From JBLFWJ01 sp047611425 (GTDB lineage: Bacteria > Bacteroidota > Bacteroidia > UBA10329), in the NCBI GenBank assembly GCA_047611425.1, contig JBLFWJ010000001.1:5040-69039 (forward strand): 64,000 bases of DNA, given 5' to 3'. Under the pieces are notes generated by a model. It was not told where the DNA came from, did not search any database, and saw nothing but the letters and a program-made list of their open reading frames with translations. The translations under genes and the position numbers were made by a program. Shown here piece by piece: positions 43,246-52,267 of this stretch (position 1 is the stretch's first letter; each line of letters starts with the position of its first letter).

Positions 43246-43937
43246 TTGAGTCGACTGTATTATTTATAGGTAGTCTCTTGGCAGGGTTGTCTGCTCTGGC
43301 ATTCAAACCGTCCGAACGACTCTTTAAGGTTTTACTGGCCTTTGGTGGAGCCTTCCTTTTAGGTCTTTCGTTTTTTCATCTTTTACCAGAAGCCTACGAG
43401 GCAATCGGAATGCAGGCAGGTATAGCTGTTATTGCAGGATTCCTTTTGCAAGTTGTACTCGAGTCATTCTCTGGCGGAATAGAACACGGTCACCATCATC
43501 ATAAAGAGGGAAACAACTTCCCCTGGATGGTATTTGTAGGCCTTTCATTGCACGCCTATCTAGAAGGCCTTCCATTTGGTCAGCATGATCATGGGCACGG
43601 ATTATGGCCTTTCCTCATCGGTGTAATGATGCACAAAATGCCAGTCGCATTTGTCCTGGGTTCTATGTTAGTCGGTGCAGGGTCGGATAAGATGAAGGTT
43701 ATTCTATTTATTGTCATATTCAGCTGCATGGCACCGATGGGTTCTCTGACCACAAGCATGATCCCAACCATTGATGAATCTATCTTTTACATGATTATTG
43801 GTTTGGTTGTGGGAATGCTTCTACACATTAGTACAACCATTCTATATGAGGCCGATAAGGGACACAGATTTAACTTCTTAAAGATGTTGGTAATCATCAT
43901 TGCCCTGGCTGTCGCCTACTTCGTTTCAATTATTTAA
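43242..43937 (+). CDS. ZIP-family metal transporter
   Basis: The 231-residue protein has about seven to eight membrane helices and a histidine-rich loop, EHGHHHHKEGN, near residues 80-90. The signature metal-site helices are present as HAYLEGLPFG (H-x2-x-E-G) and MHKMPVAF (H-K-x-P). ZIP proteins import divalent cations such as zinc or iron into the cytoplasm. It overlaps the methyltransferase gene by four bases. Confidence 0.87.
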   Translation: MIESTVLFIGSLLAGLSALAFKPSERLFKVLLAFGGAFLLGLSFFHLLPEAYEAIGMQAGIAVIAGFLLQVVLESFSGGIEHGHHHHKEGNNFPWMVFVGLSLHAYLEGLPFGQHDHGHGLWPFLIGVMMHKMPVAFVLGSMLVGAGSDKMKVILFIVIFSCMAPMGSLTTSMIPTIDESIFYMIIGLVVGMLLHISTTILYEADKGHRFNFLKMLVIIIALAVAYFVSII

Positions 43938-44039
43938 GTCGAGCTGAACATCCCGCAAGTTCAAGTGTTAAATTCGCAGGCCCTAAGGGAAACCCTTGGT
44001 TTAAATCAGAAATAAATAATCACTTTTATATAGAATAAT

Positions 44040-44669
44040 ATGACATTAGTAGGACAAAAAGCACCACTTTTTAAGGCACCAGCAGTTATAAACGGAGGAA
44101 CAGTTGAGGACGATTTTAGTCTTGAGCAATACATTGGAAATAAGGAGGTAATCTTCTTTTTCTACCCAAAAGATTTCACATTCGTATGTCCATCTGAGCT
44201 ACACGCATTTCAGGCAAAACTTGCTGAGTTTGAATCAAGAGGCGTTGCCGTAGTTGGTTGTAGTACAGATACGCAGGAATCTCACTGGGGATGGTTGCAA
44301 ATGGATAAGAATGCTGGCGGTATTAAAGGCATCACGTACCCAATTGTTGCTGATCTTACCAAAACTATCTCAATGAACTTCGGTGTTCTTTTCGGAGAAT
44401 ACGATATGAACGAAGAAGGCGAGATGACGGCTACAGGCCCAATGATCGCTTACAGAGGTTTGTTTCTGATTGACAAGAAAGGTGTTGTAAGACATTCTTT
44501 GGTTAACGATCTTCCATTAGGAAGAAACGTTGATGAAGCGTTGAGAATGGTTGACGCTCTTCAGTTCTTCGAAGAGAACGGAGAAGTTTGTCCAGCAAAC
44601 TGGAGCAAAGGTTCAGAAGGTATGACAGCAACACATGAAGGTGTTGCTGATTACTTAGCTGCAAACTAA
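44040..44669 (+). CDS. 2-Cys peroxiredoxin (AhpC/Prx1 type)
   Basis: The 209-residue enzyme has the peroxidatic Cys50 in FYPKDFTFVCPSELHAF and the resolving Cys184 in NGEVCPANW, so it is a typical 2-Cys peroxiredoxin. It reduces hydrogen peroxide and organic peroxides in the cytoplasm using thioredoxin or an AhpF-like reductase. No reductase gene is adjacent. It has its own terminator and stands as a single-gene unit. Confidence 0.95.
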   Translation: MTLVGQKAPLFKAPAVINGGTVEDDFSLEQYIGNKEVIFFFYPKDFTFVCPSELHAFQAKLAEFESRGVAVVGCSTDTQESHWGWLQMDKNAGGIKGITYPIVADLTKTISMNFGVLFGEYDMNEEGEMTATGPMIAYRGLFLIDKKGVVRHSLVNDLPLGRNVDEALRMVDALQFFEENGEVCPANWSKGSEGMTATHEGVADYLAAN

Positions 44670-44687
44670 GTTTAGATTTTGAATAAT

Positions 44688-44725
44688 AAAAGGCCCGCTT
44701 TCCGAAATGAGAGCGGGCCCTTTTT
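44688..44725 (+). terminator. Rho-independent terminator after the peroxiredoxin gene
   Basis: AAAAGGCCCGCTTTC and GAGAGCGGGCCCTTTTT form a long stem with one bulged C and an A/G mismatch near the loop, followed by TTTTT. It lies 19 bases after the stop codon and also faces the convergent MazG gene. Confidence 0.88.
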
Positions 44726-44741
44726 GTTTTAATGAAAGGGG

Positions 44742-45536
44742 TTATTTAGGATCCAGCGATTTGGCCGCGTTCCAGTATTCATCCATTTCTTCCAAAGTCA
44801 TGTCAACCAAAGACCGACCATCCTTTTGTGCACCTTTCTCCAAGTATTGAAACCGGGATATGAATTTCTTATTGGTTTTTTCTAGTGCTGATTCTGGATC
44901 AACCCCAATAAAGCGGGCGTAGTTAATCATAGAGAAAATCACATCTCCAAACTCTTGTTCAATTTTTTCTTGAGAAGTGTTTTGCTCAATTTCATGTTGA
45001 AGCTCACCTAGTTCTTCATTCACCTTTTCCCACACTTGAGATTGATCATCCCAATCAAATCCAACGCCACGTGCTTTTTCTTGAATACGATTGGCCTTTA
45101 CCATTGCCGGTAGTGACTTTGGTACACCTTCGAGTACGCTTGTCTTTCCTTCCTTTAGTTTGAGTTTTTCCCAATTCTGTTTTACCTCTTCCTCATCAGC
45201 AACCTCAACATCTCCATAAATATGCGGGTGGCGATGGATCAGTTTCTCGCACACTGAGTCGATCACATCGGCAATGTCAAAGGACTTCTTCTCTGATCCT
45301 ATTTTAGCATAGAACACAATATGAAGAAGGATGTCGCCAAGTTCTTTCTTGATCTCTGGTAGATCATCATCCAAAATCGCATCTGCCAGTTCGTAGGTTT
45401 CCTCTATTGTAAGTTGACGTAAGCTTTGGAGCGTTTGCTTCTTGTCCCAAGGACATTTTTCTCGAAGCTCATCCATAATGATTAGCAATCGTTCAAATTG
45501 CTTGAGCTTTTCTTCCATACTGTTCATCGCCTCCAA
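44742..45536 (-). CDS. mazG: MazG-family nucleoside triphosphate pyrophosphohydrolase
   Basis: The 264-residue protein has two tandem MazG domains. The first has the metal-binding EETYELADAILDDDLPEIKK with E-L-G-D-I-L near residues 46-70 and the second has VNEELGELQHEIEQNTSQEK with EFGDVIFSM near 165-200. MazG hydrolyses nucleoside triphosphates to monophosphates and counters stress signals or damaged nucleotides. Several in-frame Met codons lie near the start (45536, 45527 and 45518), so the exact N-terminus is open. Confidence 0.93.
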   Translation of the reverse strand: MEAMNSMEEKLKQFERLLIIMDELREKCPWDKKQTLQSLRQLTIEETYELADAILDDDLPEIKKELGDILLHIVFYAKIGSEKKSFDIADVIDSVCEKLIHRHPHIYGDVEVADEEEVKQNWEKLKLKEGKTSVLEGVPKSLPAMVKANRIQEKARGVGFDWDDQSQVWEKVNEELGELQHEIEQNTSQEKIEQEFGDVIFSMINYARFIGVDPESALEKTNKKFISRFQYLEKGAQKDGRSLVDMTLEEMDEYWNAAKSLDPK

Positions 45537-45613
45537 ATTTTTGGTTGCGACAAATCTGCCAATAATTATGGCTGTTGAAGTAGAAAAATAAGAAAGGTTA
45601 AGAGGATTCTGTC

Positions 45614-46234
45614 TTACTGACAGATGTCTTGGAAATCGGTCTTGGCTCGGATATTTCCAAGGTCCTTGGCAATTTTGATGTCTTCACATCCACCGCCTAA
45701 GTCGTCCATGAAACGTTTAAGGTGACCACGTCTGAAGTAAGCTTCGGCAAGTTGAGCGTTCAATCCAAGAACTTTTGATTTCTCAACTTTCGCACCTTCA
45801 AAATCTCCAAGAACGGTTTTAATGTTGGATTTGTAATCGTGCATTTCAACCATCTTTTCAGAGATCTCAATCGCAAGATTATAGTCTTCCATAGCACTTG
45901 GGAATTCAATTTTTTGAAATTTAATGCCACCACGGCCAATGTAGGCTTCTATCAGATTCGGATCAGTTATGATGGCGGTATCGTAATATGCTAGAGCTCC
46001 ATTATAGTCTCGTGCGTCTTCTAGGTTAAAGCCCTTTTGGAAATTATAAAGCGCGATTTCATAGTTTGTTTTTGCTGGAGCTGAAACTGTACTGGAATCT
46101 CCGCTCTGAGCTTTTAGAGCTGCAATTTTTTCTTCTTTGGTCATATCAGCTTGACCGTCCTTTGCATCCTGAGCAAATAGCCCATTCATCAAGAAGAATG
46201 TGAGTAGAGTGAAGAGTACGGGTAGAATGCGCAT
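45614..46234 (-). CDS. Secreted tetratricopeptide-repeat protein
   Basis: A signal peptide (ILPVLFTLLTFFLMNGLFA) leads a 206-residue protein. Three or four TPR motifs span about residues 60-190: ALYNFQKGFNLEDARDYNGA, AYIGRGGIKFQKIEFPSAME and AEAYFRRGHLKRFMDDLGGG are typical helix pairs. It ends in C-x-D-I-K and DIC, a pattern common in Bacteroidota TPR proteins. It is expected in the periplasm as a scaffold; the partner is not known. Confidence 0.82.
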   Translation of the reverse strand: MRILPVLFTLLTFFLMNGLFAQDAKDGQADMTKEEKIAALKAQSGDSSTVSAPAKTNYEIALYNFQKGFNLEDARDYNGALAYYDTAIITDPNLIEAYIGRGGIKFQKIEFPSAMEDYNLAIEISEKMVEMHDYKSNIKTVLGDFEGAKVEKSKVLGLNAQLAEAYFRRGHLKRFMDDLGGGCEDIKIAKDLGNIRAKTDFQDICQ

Positions 46235-46371
46235 TTAGGCTAATGTTCCGCTGTGCAATATAGTACTTCGTGGTAATTTGGCTATACGCTGCTTACACTA
46301 TTATTTGTAATAAGCATCTTCGAGTTTGTGGATTCGCTCTCAAAAGCCCGTGGTTGCTGATTGTTCATTAT

Positions 46372-47856
46372 TTACTTCGTTACAAAATATTGGAATCGAT
46401 TGTTTTGAAATTTGAGTTCCAACTCGTTTTGATTATTTCGAATATAGGATTCTAAAGATGCGTGAGGAAGATCCTTGCAAAGCACTAATCCTTTCACCTC
46501 ATGCTGAAGTATGAGGTCGGTTATTTCCGAGGGGTTTCCCATTGGCTCATTACTAACGCTAGACCGGTTGGTGTAAAGATTAATTACTCTTGGTTTAATG
46601 AAAATTATAGGCTGAATTTCACCCGGTTCGTTTTTGATGAATTGAATAAATTCCTCCGATTCAAGTTGTTGCGGGCCAATTTGAATGATGGCCTGGTTTT
46701 CCGCAATGCTCTGCCACCATTCTACATTATTTCTCATGTACCATATTACCGCCAACAAGAGAATCCAATATTTGGCAATTCGTTTTGGGATGATTTTAAG
46801 AAATCCGATCCCTGCAAGAAGCATCATTATGCCATGAATCGGAAGAATGAACCGGAATCCTGAAAACCGATATGGATAAATGAGGATGATGGCTAGGTAA
46901 ACAACCAATGCCCAAGTGTAGATTGAATTCTGGCGGAAGGAGATGATCGATCCAACCAATATTAATGCGATATAGATCAATACTATCGTGGAATTGAAGG
47001 TTTCGGACTTGGTCAATCCTAGACTTAAATGATCTGTAAGCACATCCTTGAAATAGACGAAGTTTCCGACAATGTTCTCCAGAATATCAGCAGGAAGCAA
47101 TTGATCAGCGTAGCTCTGTGTTGTCAATGGAATGTCGAATACCAACCTATTCAGAATGATTACCGAAATGGCAGTTGCACCGCATATTTTAAGTGCATTC
47201 CAGAGTGGACCCTTTTTAGTCCAATTGTAAACGAACTGGGTTCCTTCAGCCAGCAATAGTGCAGGAATGGAGAACCAACCGATTCCTCGCATTAGAATCA
47301 TTGATATCATAATGAGGGCTACAATCCAAGGCGGTTGTTTTGATCTTACGGCCATAAGAAGCCAAAGTACCAGCATGGCAAAAGGAATGTCGGACATTAG
47401 CTCCCGCTTGAAATAAAGGAACCAAGGATGGTACGCGACTACAAAAACAAGCACTAATGACCCAATCCAAGAAAAATGTCGTTTGAGAAAATAGAAAAAT
47501 GTAAAGCCGAAAAGGATGGCTAAAATTGACTGGAATGTACTGAACGCCTCCATGTTGTTTCCCCATAATGCATAGATGGGGCTTAGGAGTATGGGATACC
47601 CGACAGGATAAACAGCGGGACCGTTCCTAGCAAAATCGGGGTTGTAGATATATCCATGTTGGGTTTGAGGGAGGCCTTCCACCAGATTCCTTGCCTGCAT
47701 CAAGTACATTGCAAAGTCTCCACCCCAATCGTGCGAAGTGCTATGATTTAACCATAGCAATGGCAGCAAAAGGGCAGCCATTAGAATATTAGGCCAACTG
47801 GTATGCTTGATATTAATTGACAACACGGTTTTCGAAAGAACGGAAATCCCGTTCAA
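46372..47856 (-). CDS. GT39-like integral membrane glycosyltransferase
   Basis: The 494-residue protein has about ten to twelve membrane helices and the early periplasmic loop SHDWGGDFAMYLMQARNL near residues 39-56, whose acidic residues resemble the catalytic loop of GT-C transferases (GT39/ArnT-like). Such enzymes use polyprenyl-phosphate sugars on the periplasmic side to modify lipids or proteins. It overlaps the upstream regulatory-domain gene by four bases, so the two may be co-translated. Confidence 0.78.
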   Translation of the reverse strand: MNGISVLSKTVLSINIKHTSWPNILMAALLLPLLWLNHSTSHDWGGDFAMYLMQARNLVEGLPQTQHGYIYNPDFARNGPAVYPVGYPILLSPIYALWGNNMEAFSTFQSILAILFGFTFFYFLKRHFSWIGSLVLVFVVAYHPWFLYFKRELMSDIPFAMLVLWLLMAVRSKQPPWIVALIMISMILMRGIGWFSIPALLLAEGTQFVYNWTKKGPLWNALKICGATAISVIILNRLVFDIPLTTQSYADQLLPADILENIVGNFVYFKDVLTDHLSLGLTKSETFNSTIVLIYIALILVGSIISFRQNSIYTWALVVYLAIILIYPYRFSGFRFILPIHGIMMLLAGIGFLKIIPKRIAKYWILLLAVIWYMRNNVEWWQSIAENQAIIQIGPQQLESEEFIQFIKNEPGEIQPIIFIKPRVINLYTNRSSVSNEPMGNPSEITDLILQHEVKGLVLCKDLPHASLESYIRNNQNELELKFQNNRFQYFVTK

Positions 47857-48626
47857 TCCTCATCCTTTCTTTCGGCAACGGCCGTGAATTGTGCAAACTT
47901 CTTTTGCACAACAAGCATTATGTCATAAGACGATGCTCTGTAGAGAAAGGTCTCTGAAAGGGCGCAAAAGTTCATGAATAAGAAAAGGCTATCGCCCTTT
48001 AATCCTGTGTATTTCGATACTGCAAGGGTGTCAAACTTTGCTCGAGCCTCGTCCCGTTTGTGATCTGTGGAAACGAGCCTTCTGTATTCCTGACGAGATT
48101 TTGCGCGTTTATTGAAATTGTAATACAAATATGAGATAGGGTTGAGGGCGTATTTGAGTTTTTTGATTTCCTCGGCATCTTCCCAAACCGGAAAGTCCCT
48201 TTCAACATTATTTATTAAACCGTCAATTTCCAATTTGTCATCGGCCAAGTTTAAATCCATAAACTCTTTTCGAAACTGGGCTTTGCTACCCAAAGGATTA
48301 ACAGTGACCTCTCCTAACTGATACACTTGGGGTGCCATTCCAACGTAAAAAGGATTAACGCCCAAAAGTGAGTCAGTAATAAGATAAACCCTTTCAGTAA
48401 ACCCAATACTTGAATATGCAATTGAATCTCCAATCTGTACTGGTATTCTGAATATTCCTTGAAGGTCTGAAATGGTGGCTGCGGAATCACCTAAATTAAT
48501 CACATGCACACCAGGTAAGGCATGACCAGTGGTCATATCACGAACTTGCCCGGTAAGCAAAACGTTTTCTTGAGCAGAACTACAAATGCTCAGAAAGAGA
48601 AAAATGATCAATAAATGGAAGCGCAT
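47853..48626 (-). CDS. Secreted protein with carboxypeptidase-regulatory-like domain
   Basis: With the start at 48626 the protein has 257 residues. It begins with a signal peptide, MRFHLLIIFLFLSICSSAQ. A carboxypeptidase regulatory-like beta domain then follows, with LTGQVRDMTTGHALPGVHVI and DLQGIFRIPV near residues 22-65, the same fold as the N-terminus of TonB-dependent receptors. The rest has no recognised domain. A longer frame to 48671 adds 15 residues before the signal peptide and was not used. Likely an envelope protein. Confidence 0.8.
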   Translation of the reverse strand: MRFHLLIIFLFLSICSSAQENVLLTGQVRDMTTGHALPGVHVINLGDSAATISDLQGIFRIPVQIGDSIAYSSIGFTERVYLITDSLLGVNPFYVGMAPQVYQLGEVTVNPLGSKAQFRKEFMDLNLADDKLEIDGLINNVERDFPVWEDAEEIKKLKYALNPISYLYYNFNKRAKSRQEYRRLVSTDHKRDEARAKFDTLAVSKYTGLKGDSLFLFMNFCALSETFLYRASSYDIMLVVQKKFAQFTAVAERKDED

Positions 48627-48700
48627 GGTTGGATTCGCGAAGCTATTGCTTGTTCGGCTGCCAATACTCATGCCAATTGAAATTTATGTTAACGCAAAAT

Positions 48701-50779
48701 CTAATTGCGATTAACCATAAAGAGTCGACTTTGAATTCCAGATTCTAAAGAAACGCTTAGGAGATACACGCCATTACTTAAGCTTGAAAGATCTACAGAG
48801 AATCCATTGTGAGAATTAGAAACATCAACTTCTATATTCCGACCTGTGCCATCAACAATTTTAATGTTGTTTTTATTGACATTACCGTTTGAATTCATTT
48901 CAATTCTAAGGAAATCTACAGCAGGGTTTGGATAAAGTTTGAATTCATTATTCACTTCATCAACGCTGATATAGACATGATCGATTTCGATGGAAAAATG
49001 AGAACATCCAAAGGCATCTATATAATATAGGGTGTAGACACCGCTCATCTCAGCGATGAAATGGCTGTTTGTACCGCCAGGAATTGGATAGCCATCCAAA
49101 TGCCATTGAAACCCCGTTCCAGCAGTTGGATCCACAAAAATTGAATCGCCAATAGCCTGTATGTCAACCTCAGTAAATTGAAGTTCGTTTACGGCTATAA
49201 GATCGGAGACTCCAGAACACCCGAAAAAGTCTACTACAGCTACGGAGTAACTACCCGCTTCGACATCAACTACCTGAGTTGTCTCCCCGTTTGGAGACCA
49301 TTCATAGCTTACAAAGCCTGAACCGGCATTGAGCATGGATTCTTCGCTTTCGCAAATGATAGTATCTCCGATAATTACCGGCATTGGGGTTGGATGTTCG
49401 ATAACCGTAACCGGATTTGATTCTGATTCACAACCAGCGGTATCTGCAGCAACAACGATGGTTGAACCACCAACCGATGCTACATACGCCTGACCAATTG
49501 ACCCACTTGGAATCCATATATAACTTGCAAATCCACCACTCGCAATTAGCGTAACAGAATCGCCTTCACACATTTCAAAATCACCTGTTATTGAAGGCGT
49601 GACTAGAGCTGCTACACCAAGATTTAAACTGTCTCCAACGTAAATACAACCGTTTGCATCTTGCAATCCTAAGGCATATGTACCGACCGAAAGACCACTA
49701 AAAACGCCAGTTGTATTAGTGAAAGTAGCTCCTCCGTCAATAGAAAAACTGTACGGTGAATGTCCCCCACCCCCGGTGATCTCAATGATTCCATTGGACA
49801 CGCTTGCACACGAAGTTGGTGTCGCTTGTTGGGTTAACATGAACAGCGGGTTGGGTTGTCCGATTGTAATCGTTTGACTAGAGATTGTACAAGGCTCTGT
49901 AGCACCTATAGCCGACACCATTAAATCATTAATCGCGACAGAAGGATCCGATCCAATACTATCTTCATTATTCGTCCAGTTTATTCCAATTTGAAGGTTT
50001 GTAATATTCTCGCAAGAAGCAGGTAATGGTTCACTATAGGTCGTCCATTCACCCTGACCCGTTCCTGGGCAGACTAGCGATTTAATAGTAGCAGTGAGTT
50101 GACTCCAACCCGATCCATCATTGTACCAAACGGACGCATTATCGTTCATTAAATCACCAACGGAAATGAAATCAAATTCTAACGTAAGATTGGAATTTCC
50201 AACTGTGTTGATCATGGGAGAATCCGCGCGTATGTTCGCTTCTGGGCAAGAAATGTCAGGGCAAGAACCTGGGCCTCCGGTATTATAAAGTGCGCCTAAA
50301 CCAGGAAGTATTGCAGCCGTGATATGCATTGTCGCATTGCCATTATTGGCAATTCCACATCCGGGAGGGGTGACTCCGCCCTCTGCATCACTAATTACCC
50401 AATAATTGGCATCGGCCCCGTTGTTACCTGTTGGGTTAGTAAGTGTCCAGTTCGGATTGAGGTCAAACGTTTCCTCAAACAAAACAACGGTTCCACCTCC
50501 TCCTTCATTCGTGGTGATATCTACCGTATAGTCACCGGTACATACTCCCGAAAGCGTTGAGCCAGTTGCCCCAAGAATTGGATTTAAGGCTACGTCATAC
50601 CACTGGTATGTCAAGTTTCCTGGGCCAGAAACAGAGACTGTTGCTGCTCCATCACAACTGCCAACACACAAAGTTGAAGTGGGTATAATAGAGTCAATTG
50701 TCAACGGACATTGTGCTTGGACACTCAGCGTAAATACGGCTAATGCTGCAGTAATTAATCGTGGTAAAAGTCTGGTCAT
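48701..50779 (-). CDS. Secreted adhesin-like protein with T9SS sorting domain
   Basis: The 692-residue protein starts with a signal peptide ending AVFTLSVQAQ. The middle is made of Ig-like and SprB-type repeats with many glycine/asparagine turns and repeated IEITGGGGHSPYSFS-like segments. It ends with a type A T9SS sorting domain: FKLYPNPAVDFLRIEM followed by the terminal strands NGVYLLSVSLESG and SRLFMVNRN. T9SS exports such proteins across the outer membrane and attaches or releases them. Function beyond surface exposure is unknown. Confidence 0.85.
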   Translation of the reverse strand: MTRLLPRLITAALAVFTLSVQAQCPLTIDSIIPTSTLCVGSCDGAATVSVSGPGNLTYQWYDVALNPILGATGSTLSGVCTGDYTVDITTNEGGGGTVVLFEETFDLNPNWTLTNPTGNNGADANYWVISDAEGGVTPPGCGIANNGNATMHITAAILPGLGALYNTGGPGSCPDISCPEANIRADSPMINTVGNSNLTLEFDFISVGDLMNDNASVWYNDGSGWSQLTATIKSLVCPGTGQGEWTTYSEPLPASCENITNLQIGINWTNNEDSIGSDPSVAINDLMVSAIGATEPCTISSQTITIGQPNPLFMLTQQATPTSCASVSNGIIEITGGGGHSPYSFSIDGGATFTNTTGVFSGLSVGTYALGLQDANGCIYVGDSLNLGVAALVTPSITGDFEMCEGDSVTLIASGGFASYIWIPSGSIGQAYVASVGGSTIVVAADTAGCESESNPVTVIEHPTPMPVIIGDTIICESEESMLNAGSGFVSYEWSPNGETTQVVDVEAGSYSVAVVDFFGCSGVSDLIAVNELQFTEVDIQAIGDSIFVDPTAGTGFQWHLDGYPIPGGTNSHFIAEMSGVYTLYYIDAFGCSHFSIEIDHVYISVDEVNNEFKLYPNPAVDFLRIEMNSNGNVNKNNIKIVDGTGRNIEVDVSNSHNGFSVDLSSLSNGVYLLSVSLESGIQSRLFMVNRN

Positions 50780-50952
50780 TTCTTTGCGCTTTGAAGTGAT
50801 GAAAAACGGGATTTTTTTTGGATTCTGTCTGCCTAAGATCAGTGATAGAACGGAGATTTTACCGACAGGCAGCTATCAGATGATAAATCGGTCGCTCAAT
50901 TCGCCCGTGGATCAGAGCTATCCTTTTCTTTGCGGGGTAATCTATTATCAAT

Positions 50953-51669
50953 ATGCAATACTTAATTCTTGGTGCCACCTCGGATGTAGCCATCTCTTTT
51001 GCAGAACAGTGCCCAACTGGATCCAAGGTAATTCTCTGTGCAAGAAATAGTTCAAGGTTAGACTCGGTCGCCAAGCATTTGAAAATTACAAAAGAGATTA
51101 CGGCAGAAATAATTGAGTTTGATCTTTTAGATAATTCCGGACCTGGCGATATGCTCGAAGCAGCTAAAGAATCTGATGTGGTGTTGGTGGCCTGGGGTAT
51201 TCTTGAAAGTTCTAATACCGAGAAAGGAAAGGCTAGGTTGGAAATAATAGATGCCAACTTCAGGAACCAGATTCCAATTATCGAGGAGATTGCAGATCAG
51301 TTTGAGAAAAGAGGTTCCGGTGTAATAGCTGGAATGTCTAGTGTGGCTGGGTTAAGGGGAAGAGCTAGTAACTACTTGTACGGCAGTGCCAAAGCTGGAA
51401 TGATTGCTTATTTGAGCGGATTAAGGAATCGATTAACTCCGAGTGGAGTTCACGTGGTGACCATAATTCCGGGTTTTATGCGAACCAAAATGACCGCTGA
51501 GCTGAATTTACCTGGACCACTAACCGCAGAACCAAAAGTTGCAGCCCGAATCATTCATAAGGCAATTCAAAAGAAAAAGAACGTGGCCTACGTAACACCG
51601 ATATGGTGGTTGATAATGTTGATTATTAGAAATATTCCAGAATTCATTTTCAAAAAACTGAAGCTCTGA
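50953..51669 (+). CDS. Short-chain dehydrogenase/reductase (DprE2-like)
   Basis: The 238-residue enzyme has an N-terminal Rossmann start (MQYLILGATSDVAISFAEQC) and the catalytic Y-x3-K in YLYGSAKAGM near residues 143-152, with the Ser at about 129 in SSVAGLRG. Its C-terminal membrane-associated helix (IWWLIMLIIRNIPEFIF) resembles DprE2, the reductase of decaprenylphosphoryl-arabinose formation in actinobacteria. It overlaps the HAD gene by one base. No DprE1-like oxidase lies beside it, so the exact reaction is not certain. Confidence 0.75.
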   Translation: MQYLILGATSDVAISFAEQCPTGSKVILCARNSSRLDSVAKHLKITKEITAEIIEFDLLDNSGPGDMLEAAKESDVVLVAWGILESSNTEKGKARLEIIDANFRNQIPIIEEIADQFEKRGSGVIAGMSSVAGLRGRASNYLYGSAKAGMIAYLSGLRNRLTPSGVHVVTIIPGFMRTKMTAELNLPGPLTAEPKVAARIIHKAIQKKKNVAYVTPIWWLIMLIIRNIPEFIFKKLKL

Positions 51670-52265
51670 TGAAACCGGAGTTGCACCTTTTCGATTTTGA
51701 CGGAACGATTACTTCGAGGGATTCGCTTCTAGATTTCGCTTCGTTTGTAGTAGGGCCAAAGCTGTCAAAAGTCTACTTGGCAATAGTATCTCCGGTAATT
51801 AGCTTAATGAAACTGGGAGTTCTGAAGCGGGCAAATGCAAAGACAATGTTCTTGAAGTTGCACTTCCTTGGTATGTCAAAAACCGAACTTTCTAAGCTGG
51901 CTGACGAGTATCTTGAACAATCGAAAAGGAACGATCTATTCAGACCAAAAGCGTTACTGGCAATTAAATCTGCTCAAAATTCAGGACACACAATTTGCAT
52001 TGTATCGGCATCACTAGATATTTGGTTGGAGCCTTTTGCAAAGCATTTTGATTCAGGCCTTCTTTGCACCAAGGCGCTTTTTGAGGATGAAAAGTTCACA
52101 GGTAATTTGGATGGCAAGAATTGCAATTTCAATGAAAAGCCAAGACGGGTTCAATCGAAATACGATCTATCAGGATTTAGTAGGGTGGTGGCTTATGGTG
52201 ATTCTAAAGGAGATGAAGCGATGTTCGATCTAGCCGATGAGCATCACATGAAACCGTTTGAGTAA
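51669..52265 (+). CDS. HAD-IB family phosphatase
   Basis: The 198-residue protein shows the HAD motif I DFDGT near residues 9-13, motif II Ser in CIVSASLDIW near residues 115-124 and motif III/IV GDSKGDEAMFDL near the end, with the alpha cap of the IB subclass (serine phosphatase-like). The substrate is likely a phosphorylated small molecule or lipid-linked sugar phosphate, given the SDR next to it. The two genes form a tightly coupled pair, which supports one pathway. Confidence 0.85.
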   Translation: MKPELHLFDFDGTITSRDSLLDFASFVVGPKLSKVYLAIVSPVISLMKLGVLKRANAKTMFLKLHFLGMSKTELSKLADEYLEQSKRNDLFRPKALLAIKSAQNSGHTICIVSASLDIWLEPFAKHFDSGLLCTKALFEDEKFTGNLDGKNCNFNEKPRRVQSKYDLSGFSRVVAYGDSKGDEAMFDLADEHHMKPFE

Positions 52266-52267
52266 TC

